Below, piece after piece: positions 57,264-64,000 of a DNA stretch of 64,000 nucleotides. The translations under genes were made by a program, and so were the position numbers. The DNA comes from Acinetobacter calcoaceticus ANC 3811 (GTDB taxonomy: Bacteria > Pseudomonadota > Gammaproteobacteria > Pseudomonadales > Moraxellaceae): contig NZ_KB976986.1 in NCBI RefSeq assembly GCF_000399665.1, positions 2,231,546 to 2,295,545 of the forward strand. Reading direction: 5' to 3'. Under the pieces are notes generated by a model. The model was given only the letters and a program-made list of their open reading frames with translations. It did no database searches and was not told the origin of the DNA. Numbering within the stretch: the first letter of the stretch is position 1; the number at the start of each line of letters is the position of its first letter.

Positions 57264-58586
57264 TTATGATTGTTTTTGCGGATCGTACTGACGATCTTTA
57301 ATAAATAGACCCGGCAATACACCTGCAACAAAATACGCAGCGCCCATCACAATAAAGGCCATGGTAAACGTACCACCCGATGCCAAGAAACCAATGGTGG
57401 CTGGTGCAATAGCAGCCCCGACACGACCAATGTTATAAGCACCGCCAATGGCTGTTCCACGTACATCGGTTGAAAAACTTTCAGCCATATAAGTCGCATT
57501 TACACCGTATGGAATGCCATACAAGAAGCCAAAAGTGATTAATAAATACAAAATATTGTCAGGCGTATTAAAGAAAATAATGATTGGTAAGAACACGGCG
57601 CTGGCAATTGTTCCAAACACAAAAACAGCACGGCGGTTAAATTTGTCTGCAAGATAACCCGCTAAAATTTTGCCTAGAATCATTGCTGTATATGAACCCA
57701 CCATATAACTGGTTAAGTTTTTAAAGTTCATATGCACTTCTGTTTCTAAATAACTTGGCATCCAGTTGTTAATGCCGTAATAACCGAACTGTAAGAAGAA
57801 TGCTGTGGTCATCCACAACAAAAACATCTTGCGGTGTTTAAAGTTATTAAAAATTTGTTTGTAGATACTGCCACTTTTAGGCTTTTCAGCCACAGCTATT
57901 TCTTTAGGTTGTCTGTTGCCTTGTAAGCTTTCAATTTTGGTGAGCTGCCAAGATTTTGGTTCTGGCACAAATCGTTGCAGGAAAATATTAACGAAAGCAG
58001 GTACTACAGTCAGGAAGAATAAAACACGCCAGCCATGATCTGGAATAATTGCGCCAGCTAATAACGTCGCCGCAATATAACCTACAGTCTGACCAGTCTG
58101 TAACGTACCTAGGACCGTTGTACGGTACGTGGTCGGTACATATTCAGCCATTAAGGTATTACAGGCCATATAGAGTGCTCCAATACCCAAAGCACCAATA
58201 AAACGTAAAGCCATAAATTGCTCGAAGCTTTGCGTAAAGCCCAATAAACAGGTCGCTACCGAAAAGAAGGTTACCGAGTTGGCAATGGTTCGTACACGAC
58301 CAAACTTGTCACATGCCCAGCCACCCAAAATACCGCCAACACCCATTCCTGCTAATGATGCACTACCTAAGGCACCTGCCTGAAAGGTACTTAAACCAAA
58401 CTCTGCCTTTAAGCTGGTCAAGCTATAAGACAGCAGCATAATATCTATGCCATCGACCACCATCGCAAAATAGGCAAATAACAAGGCCCATTTCCATGTA
58501 TGAGGGCCGATCTTTTCATATGTTCCAAGGTTACTTGGAAATGTAGTTCTTAACTCTTTCGATATTACTTGAACGTCATTGTTCAT
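57264..58586 (-). CDS. MFS transporter, aromatic acid:H+ symporter type, probably for glutarate
   Basis: 440 residues with twelve helices. AAHS-type marks are visible: YFAMVVDGIDIMLLSYSLTS (about 39-58), where acidic residues in TM1 are typical, then GGWACDKFGRVRTI (about 87-100) and LAGYLADKFNRRAVFV. Genomic context (CoA-transferase, gcdH) suggests uptake of glutarate or a related dicarboxylate; aromatic acid uptake is the alternative. The gap to gcdH is 225 bp, so it may have its own promoter. Confidence 0.75.
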   Translation of the reverse strand: MNNDVQVISKELRTTFPSNLGTYEKIGPHTWKWALLFAYFAMVVDGIDIMLLSYSLTSLKAEFGLSTFQAGALGSASLAGMGVGGILGGWACDKFGRVRTIANSVTFFSVATCLLGFTQSFEQFMALRFIGALGIGALYMACNTLMAEYVPTTYRTTVLGTLQTGQTVGYIAATLLAGAIIPDHGWRVLFFLTVVPAFVNIFLQRFVPEPKSWQLTKIESLQGNRQPKEIAVAEKPKSGSIYKQIFNNFKHRKMFLLWMTTAFFLQFGYYGINNWMPSYLETEVHMNFKNLTSYMVGSYTAMILGKILAGYLADKFNRRAVFVFGTIASAVFLPIIIFFNTPDNILYLLITFGFLYGIPYGVNATYMAESFSTDVRGTAIGGAYNIGRVGAAIAPATIGFLASGGTFTMAFIVMGAAYFVAGVLPGLFIKDRQYDPQKQS

Positions 58587-58765
58587 CTTTAGTTCCTCAT
58601 TTTCCCAAATGAGTCATCGATAGCTTACTTATGTTTTCTGTATGACTTAATCTTCTATAATTTTCATCATCTTACATTTAGTTTTAAGTACACAGAGGAA
58701 CATCTTTACATGAGTATCCTTACGATGAATCTTGTCATTATCCATAAATTTTTGCGTAAAAATCC

Positions 58766-58791
58766 CTAAAGGTGCTCTCGAAAGAACACCT
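58766..58791 (-). terminator. Weak terminator after gcdH
   Basis: AGGTG(C)TCT-CGAA-AGA(A)CACCT forms an interrupted stem; on the minus strand it is followed by TTTAGGGATTTTT. It may end or attenuate the gcdH transcript before the MFS gene. Confidence 0.4.
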
Positions 58792-58811
58792 CTATCTTTT
58801 AAATGAATGAG

Positions 58812-60032
58812 TTAGTTGCTAAATGCTGCGATGCCTGTTTGTGCACGACCTAAAATCAAGGCATGAACGTCATGTGTGCCTTCATAGGTATTTACGACTT
58901 CAAGGTTAACTAAATGACGTGCTACGCCAAACTCATCACTAATGCCGTTTCCACCCATCATGTCACGCGCCATGCGGGCAATATCAAGTGCTTTCCCACA
59001 GTTGTTACGCTTGATTAGAGATGTGCCTTCAACTGATGCAATACCTTCATCTTTCATACGACCAAAACGTAAAGCCACTTGCAGACCTAATGCAATTTCA
59101 GTCTGCATATCTGCCAGTTTCTTTTGGATTAATTGATTTGCAGCCAACGGACGACCAAATTGTTTTCGATCCATGGTGTATTGATGTGCGGTATGCCAAC
59201 AGAACTCGGCAGCACCCATTGCACCCCATGCAATGCCATAACGAGCACTGTTTAGACAGGTAAATGGGCCTTTTAAGCCTCGAATTTCAGGGAACGCATT
59301 TTCTTCAGGTACAAAAACGTTGTCCATTACAATTTCACCTGTAATCGATGCGCGCAAACCAACCTTGCCATGAATAGCAGGTGCAGATAGACCTTCCCAG
59401 CCTTTTTCTAAAATAAAGCCGCGAATATCGCCGACATTACCTTCAGCAGAAACCTCTTTTGCCCAAACCACAAATACATCGGCAATTGGACTGTTGGTAA
59501 TCCACATTTTGGCGCCAGTTAAACGATAACCACCGTCAACTTTCTTAGCACGCGTAATCATACTACCCGGGTCTGAGCCATGATCAGGTTCGGTCAAACC
59601 AAAACAACCAATGTACTCACCCGTAGCTAGTTTAGGTAAGTACTTCTGCTTTTGCTCTTCAGTTCCAAATTCATGAATTGGAACCATCACCAATGAACTT
59701 TGCACGCTCGCCATAGAGCGATAGCCCGAATCTACATATTCAATTTCACGCGCAACCAAACCATAACTCACATAGTTCAAACCCGCACCGCCATATTGCT
59801 CAGGAATGGTTGGACCCAGTAAGCCAAGCTCTCCCATTTCACGGAAAATAGATGGGTCTGTTTTTTCATGACGAAATTGTTCAAGTACACGTGGTTGCAA
59901 ACGTTCTTGGCAATAGGCATGAGCCGCATCACGAATCATGCGCTCATCTTCTGTAAGCTGTTGCTCAATTAAAAATGGGTCTTGCCAGTTAAATTGAACT
60001 TTTGCTTTTTTTGTTGTCACCATGTGATTCAT
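58812..60032 (-). CDS. gcdH: Glutaryl-CoA dehydrogenase
   Basis: FAD enzyme that oxidises and decarboxylates glutaryl-CoA to crotonyl-CoA, in lysine and glutarate breakdown. 406 residues. GCDH/acyl-CoA dehydrogenase marks: [17 protein letters not shown] (about 142-158), [33 protein letters not shown] (about 265-281) and the catalytic glutamate in [20 protein letters not shown] (about 382-401). The start MNHMVTTKK is followed by a second ATG three codons on. Divergent from a LysR gene. Confidence 0.93.
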   Translation of the reverse strand: MNHMVTTKKAKVQFNWQDPFLIEQQLTEDERMIRDAAHAYCQERLQPRVLEQFRHEKTDPSIFREMGELGLLGPTIPEQYGGAGLNYVSYGLVAREIEYVDSGYRSMASVQSSLVMVPIHEFGTEEQKQKYLPKLATGEYIGCFGLTEPDHGSDPGSMITRAKKVDGGYRLTGAKMWITNSPIADVFVVWAKEVSAEGNVGDIRGFILEKGWEGLSAPAIHGKVGLRASITGEIVMDNVFVPEENAFPEIRGLKGPFTCLNSARYGIAWGAMGAAEFCWHTAHQYTMDRKQFGRPLAANQLIQKKLADMQTEIALGLQVALRFGRMKDEGIASVEGTSLIKRNNCGKALDIARMARDMMGGNGISDEFGVARHLVNLEVVNTYEGTHDVHALILGRAQTGIAAFSN

Positions 60033-60119
60033 CGCATCCTCTGCTTGATTTGATCTTCTTTATTTAACTCGATGTTATGCGTGAAAAATGCAGTAATCAA
60101 ACGATAAATGTTCATGCAG

Positions 60120-60138
60120 ATATGCGCTTTACGCATAT
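60120..60138. promoter_or_regulatory. Candidate LysR operator in the gcdH/gcdR spacer
   Basis: ATATGCG-CTTTA-CGCATAT is a perfect 7-bp inverted repeat with a 5-base spacer, containing the T-N11-A pattern typical for LysR sites. It lies 87 bp upstream of gcdH, in the 245-bp divergent region. Confidence 0.5.
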
Positions 60139-60277
60139 TTAAAATAAGAGGCATTAAATTTAGATATTTAATTCGTTGTATTTCATTAAAAATGACTTAT
60201 TTTTATACTAAACTCGGATATCTGCATTTAGGTCATATGCTGTTTTGAAATATGACGACAAATAAAAGGATTTATTT

Positions 60278-61225
60278 ATGCGAAGAAGTATCCCGTCCAT
60301 TCAGGGTCTAATTTGCTTTGAAAGTGCAGCAAAACATCTAAGTTATACCTATGCTGCGCAAGAGTTATGTATTACCCAAAGCGCGGTCTCTCGCCAAATT
60401 CAGCAGTTAGAAGATTTCTTGGGTGTTGAACTCTTTATACGTACTCGGCATGGCGTTGAACTCACCATTGCAGGTCAGCAGTATTTTAAAAGTATTAAGC
60501 CCTATTTATTGGGTTTAGAGAAATGTACGGCCGATGTGATTTCTCATAAAGGTTTAGGTGGAACATTAAAGCTAGGTGTCGTTCCTACCTTTGCAACGCG
60601 TTGGCTGTTACCCAAACTTCATCTTTTAAATCAAAAACACCCTGAAATTACGGTTCACTTAGAAACCAGTACCAAGCCTTTTTTATTTAACGACAATATT
60701 TTTGACGCTGCCATTTTTGCAGGTACTCAGCAGCAAATTGACCACTGGCCCGGCATACAAGCACATTATTTAATGGATGAAGAAATTGTACCTGTGTGCT
60801 CACCAAGACTCATCGAAAAGTATTTTCCAGATGCAGTCATGATCAATGAAAATACCTATGATCTAAGCTCAGAAGATTTACTCAAAATCCCCCTACTTCA
60901 ACAAACCACTCGACCTAGCATTTGGCAAGAATGGTTTATTACCCATCAGATGCAGCACCCGAAACCTTTTGATGGACAACGTCATGAGTTATTTTCAATG
61001 CTTGCGGTTGCTGCAAGCCATGACATGGGAATGGCTCTAATTCCGCAAATGTTGATTGAATCTGAACTACAAAAAAAAGAACTGGTGATTGTTTCCAATA
61101 AGAAACTAAAAGGCAGCCGAAAATACTATCTCATTCACTCAAGCCAAGATATCTCACCAACCATTCAAAAATTTGTTGAGTGGATTTACCAAGAATTGGA
61201 ACAACTAAAGACCAATACAAATTAG
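60278..61225 (+). CDS. gcdR: LysR-type regulator, GcdR-like
   Basis: 315 residues: helix-turn-helix IQGLICFESAAKHLSYTYAA and CITQSAVSRQIQQLEDFLGV (about 7-50); effector domain with LKLGVVPTFATRWLLPKLHL (about 99-118), the GcvA-like branch. AAAGGA precedes the ATG. In Pseudomonas GcdR is the divergent activator of gcdH/gcdG. The same layout supports this name; the effector (glutarate) is inferred. Confidence 0.8.
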   Translation: MRRSIPSIQGLICFESAAKHLSYTYAAQELCITQSAVSRQIQQLEDFLGVELFIRTRHGVELTIAGQQYFKSIKPYLLGLEKCTADVISHKGLGGTLKLGVVPTFATRWLLPKLHLLNQKHPEITVHLETSTKPFLFNDNIFDAAIFAGTQQQIDHWPGIQAHYLMDEEIVPVCSPRLIEKYFPDAVMINENTYDLSSEDLLKIPLLQQTTRPSIWQEWFITHQMQHPKPFDGQRHELFSMLAVAASHDMGMALIPQMLIESELQKKELVIVSNKKLKGSRKYYLIHSSQDISPTIQKFVEWIYQELEQLKTNTN

Positions 61226-61271
61226 CTGAACACCTTTGATTTATTCCATATATTGCGCGATCTATACGCAT

Positions 61272-61310
61272 AAAAAAAAGATTGTGATTGATGAGATCAC
61301 AACCTTTTTA
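61272..61310. terminator. Bidirectional terminator between gcdR and the zinc dehydrogenase gene
   Basis: AAAAAGATTGTGAT and ATCACAACCTTTTT form a stem (with one G-T type mismatch) around TGATGAG; A and T runs flank it on both sides. Confidence 0.65.
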
Positions 61311-61343
61311 ATTAAGCATAAATGACTTTGAATTAATGACTCA

Positions 61344-62507
61344 TTAATTAATATCTGAACCGCTACGTTTTGGGTCAATCAAGATTTTGGCATGCTGTTC
61401 AGGATCACGTAATGCTTCAAATGCACTAGTAACACCCTCTAAACCGACAACACCGGTAATGAGTGGTGAGCAATTCACTTTACCTTCTGCAATCATGTGT
61501 AGCGCATCTCGAAATTCAAGCGGCGTATAACCCAACACAAACTGAATTTCTAACTCTTTATTAATTGCAAGTGCGGGTTCTATTTTGTCACTTTGCATGC
61601 ACACACCCACCCCAACAATTCGGGAAAATAAAGGTGCACCTTCAATAATTTGCTGCAAGACACCCGGTACGCCGACACACTCAAAAATAACAGGACGTTT
61701 CGGCAGAGCACCCAATTTATCAATCATGCGCCATCCATGCCACCAAGGTAAGCGTGTCGCTTGTAACTTATCAAACAGCTCCATGCCCATGTTAATAGCA
61801 TCCGAAACATTGCCAAGTAAACCAAACTCTTTCCAGTTAGCAAATGGCGATGTCTCTTTAGGGTCGACCACAATATCTGCACCGCATTGCTCGGCAAGCT
61901 TACGACGGTTTGGAGAAAAGTCACTGGCAACTACGGTTTTAACCCCAGCTGCTTTAAGCATTAATATGACACCCAACCCGACAGGACCGCAGCCAATCAC
62001 AATAGCAGGTTCACTCGTTTTCACACGGCTACGGCGAACAGCATGCAATGCAACCGCCATCGGTTCAGTCATGGCAGCACTATCCGCATCTAGACCGTTG
62101 GGTACTTCAAACATCAAACTCGACTGAGCCAATACTTGCTCGGCATAACCACCCGAAGCATTTGGAGAAAGCCCTGTAGACAAATAACCGTGCTGATCTA
62201 CATTTAAAAGCGGCATTGCACAAACGAGTGTATCGGCTTTAAATTTATGACGTGTTTTTGGGCCGTAGTCTAAAACCTTGCCACAAAATTCATGTCCTAG
62301 TACAAACGGATCTGTAGACTTGGCTAAACCATTAAACCCGACACGTGCAGCCAAATCATGCATGTGGTCACAGTGGTGCTGCATATGTAAATCAGAGCCA
62401 CAAATCCCACATCGAATCACTTCTAATAACACCTGTCCTTTTACAGGCGTTAATTTCGGTTGGTCCACCACTTGTAATTTTGCTTGATGACAAAGTACCG
62501 ACTTCAT
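61344..62507 (-). CDS. Zinc-type medium-chain alcohol/polyol dehydrogenase
   Basis: 387 residues. Catalytic-zinc region: RCGICGSDLHMQHHCDHM (about 32-49) and GHEFCGKVLDYGP (about 72-84). Rossmann fold: AIVIGCGPVGLGVILMLKAA (about 168-187) followed by an Asp (ASDFSPNRR) suggesting NAD. The four-cysteine structural-zinc lobe usual after the GHE motif is missing: only one cysteine is present there. The His/Asp-rich insertion at about 42-60 is also unusual. Substrate unknown; threonine-dehydrogenase-like or a butanediol/glutathione-independent alcohol enzyme are options. Monocistronic. Confidence 0.8.
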   Translation of the reverse strand: MKSVLCHQAKLQVVDQPKLTPVKGQVLLEVIRCGICGSDLHMQHHCDHMHDLAARVGFNGLAKSTDPFVLGHEFCGKVLDYGPKTRHKFKADTLVCAMPLLNVDQHGYLSTGLSPNASGGYAEQVLAQSSLMFEVPNGLDADSAAMTEPMAVALHAVRRSRVKTSEPAIVIGCGPVGLGVILMLKAAGVKTVVASDFSPNRRKLAEQCGADIVVDPKETSPFANWKEFGLLGNVSDAINMGMELFDKLQATRLPWWHGWRMIDKLGALPKRPVIFECVGVPGVLQQIIEGAPLFSRIVGVGVCMQSDKIEPALAINKELEIQFVLGYTPLEFRDALHMIAEGKVNCSPLITGVVGLEGVTSAFEALRDPEQHAKILIDPKRSGSDIN

Positions 62508-62908
62508 TTGAGCGCTTCCTATTTCTTCTTTTTCATTTACTTGCCAGAAATAGATTTCTACAGATAAATTAATCGCTTTATCAGTTTGGTCTTTAGCAAG
62601 CCTTTATTCATCTTTACAAGTAAAAGGCAAAATACCAATGACCATTCTTCAGCCAATCCACTATTGAAGAGTCAACAAAAACAGGCTCAGCGAAATTAAA
62701 AACAATAAAAATCTTGGTGCTTGTATCTTACACAGACTGCGTTATCTTCTTAGGCCAGAACAATGTCATCAAAATTAAAACTTAAACGAATATCTTAAGT
62801 TCAAAAAACTCAACTCAACGCTTTTCACAAAAACATAGCAAATCCAAACTTTTATCAACAGCTCTAAAAAGGCATGATGAATTGATATGAATAAATAGGA
62901 AGAAACTT
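62508..62908. other. Divergent intergenic region, zinc dehydrogenase / adenosine deaminase
   Basis: This 401-bp AT-rich gap should hold both promoters. Apart from AGGAAG before the add start I recognise no hairpin, operator or small gene. Confidence 0.4.
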
Positions 62909-63901
62909 ATGATTACAAAAACACTTCCCCTTACAGATATACACCGCCATCTTGATGGCAACATTCGCATTCAAACCATTTTAGAATTGGGCCAACAATA
63001 CAATTTGGATTTACCTGCCTACGACATTGAATCTTTACGACCACACGTACAAGTGATGGATAACCAACCTGACTTATTAAGTTTTTTATCTAAGCTCGAT
63101 TGGGGTGTAAAAGTATTAGCCAGTTTAGATGCCTGTAAGCGTATTGCATTTGAAAATATGCAAGATGCAGCACAGCAAGGCCTAGACTATGTAGAGCTGC
63201 GTTTTTCACCGGGTTATATGGGAATGACACATCAACTTCCACTTAAAGGTGTTGTTGAAGCAGTTATTGCGGGTGTAAAAGAAGGCAGTCAGACGTACGG
63301 GGTAAAAGCGAATTTAATTGGCATTATGAGCCGTACTTTTGGTCAAGAAGCCTGCGAAAAAGAGTTAAATGCTCTACTTGCCCATAAAAATGATATTAAA
63401 GCGTTGGATCTCGCAGGTGACGAGCTTGGTTTTCCGGGCAATTTATTTATTGATCACTTTAAAAAAGCGCGTGATGCAGGCTGGCACATTACGGTACATG
63501 CAGGCGAAGCTGCCGGCCCAGAAAGTATTTGGCAAGCGATTGAAGAATTAGGTGCAGAACGAATTGGACATGGTGTTAAAGCAGTTCAAGATTTAAAACT
63601 TTTAGATTATTTGGCTAAACATGGGATTGGTATTGAGTCTTGTCTCACTTCAAATATTCAAACCAATACAGTACCTTCTTTAGCAGAGCACCCATTAAAG
63701 ACTTTTTTAGAACATGGTGTGCTTGCCACCATTAATACAGATGACCCAGCGGTAGAAGGTATTGAGATACAACATGAATATTTAACTGCTGCCCCACTGG
63801 CGGGTTTAAGCCCTGAGCAAATTTATACAGCTCAAGAAAATGGCCTAAAAATCGCATTTCTATCAGATCAAGAAAAAGATGAGTTAAGACAGAAATATTA
63901 A
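62909..63901 (+). CDS. add: Adenosine deaminase
   Basis: Zinc enzyme that converts adenosine (and deoxyadenosine) to inosine in purine salvage; 330 residues. Metal ligands: HRHLDGN (about 12-18), [15 protein letters not shown] (about 197-211, with the catalytic Glu), RIGHGVKA and the Asp pair in [11 protein letters not shown] (about 275-285). A close relative acting on adenine or methylthioadenosine cannot be excluded, but the length and the GPESIW sequence fit adenosine. AGGAAG is eight bases upstream. It is followed one base later by the 7-bp repeat. Confidence 0.88.
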   Translation: MITKTLPLTDIHRHLDGNIRIQTILELGQQYNLDLPAYDIESLRPHVQVMDNQPDLLSFLSKLDWGVKVLASLDACKRIAFENMQDAAQQGLDYVELRFSPGYMGMTHQLPLKGVVEAVIAGVKEGSQTYGVKANLIGIMSRTFGQEACEKELNALLAHKNDIKALDLAGDELGFPGNLFIDHFKKARDAGWHITVHAGEAAGPESIWQAIEELGAERIGHGVKAVQDLKLLDYLAKHGIGIESCLTSNIQTNTVPSLAEHPLKTFLEHGVLATINTDDPAVEGIEIQHEYLTAAPLAGLSPEQIYTAQENGLKIAFLSDQEKDELRQKY

Positions 63902-63902
63902 T

Positions 63903-64000
63903 AACAGAGAACAGAGAACAGAGAACAGAGAACAGAGAACAGAGAACAGAGAACAGAGAACAGAGAACAGAGAACAGAGAACAGAGAACAGAGAACAGAG
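63903..64000. repeat. 7-bp tandem repeat (AACAGAG), 14 visible copies
   Basis: From 63903 to the window end every base repeats with period seven, 98 bases without a mismatch. The unit on the opposite strand is CTCTGTT. It begins one base after the add stop codon and runs past the window edge. The copy number may be higher. Confidence 0.95.

Noticed and set aside
61585..62127. 180-residue open frame on the plus strand
   Set aside because: Antisense to the zinc dehydrogenase gene, with a Ser/Pro/Thr-rich composition expected from reversed coding sequence.
63903..64000. CRISPR array
   Set aside because: The unit is only seven bases with no spacers; it is a simple tandem repeat.

Overview
The window comes from a gammaproteobacterium of the genus Acinetobacter, most likely the A. 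calcoaceticus-baumannii complex. The evidence is moderately AT-rich DNA, a 238-residue BfmR-type regulator with its phospho-acceptor at D58 next to a BfmS-type kinase, a darcynin gene, a fused nuoCD, and a MesD/MesX folate-independent methionine synthase pair. I saw no rRNA, tRNA, insertion sequence or CRISPR array.

Layout. 1-6100: housekeeping genes: an MscS-like channel, ferredoxin-NADP reductase divergent from a FinR-like LysR regulator, a cold-shock protein and upp. 6105-21151 (minus): the complete 13-gene nuo operon for respiratory complex I (nuoA, B, CD, E-N), ending at a strong terminator. 21576-25860: a MASE1-GGDEF diguanylate cyclase, a small unknown gene and bfmRS. 26393-30837: class Ia ribonucleotide reductase nrdA and nrdB with a 44-residue membrane ORF between them; upstream of nrdA lie a DnaA box and two NrdR-box-like half sites 32 bp apart. 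30918-34924: PhzF and a LysR regulator, a low-GC pair of small membrane proteins, and a TetR regulator divergent from darcynin.

35017-40482 (minus) is the clearest accessory region. It is a very AT-rich three-gene cassette: an unrecognised 424-residue protein, an OLD-family ATPase/TOPRIM nuclease and a UvrD-like helicase. The last two have the Gabija (GajA/GajB) architecture, so this is probably an anti-phage island. Next to it, 41280-41660 is a non-coding stretch packed with inverted repeats, possibly a structured RNA of phage-immunity type.

41830-64000 is a catabolic and nutrient block with many LysR regulators. It holds a flavin reductase with mesD and mesX (methionine synthesis), a LysE exporter, and a tricarballylate/aconitate locus (MFS carrier, orphan periplasmic binding protein that may be aconitate isomerase, tcuA, tcuB and two paralogous LysR regulators). 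It continues with an HPP membrane protein and a TetR regulator flanking a perfect 24-bp palindrome, a VOC protein, a glutarate module (CoA-transferase, MFS carrier, gcdH, divergent LysR), a zinc-type alcohol dehydrogenase and adenosine deaminase. The window ends inside a 7-bp tandem repeat of exactly 14 visible copies.
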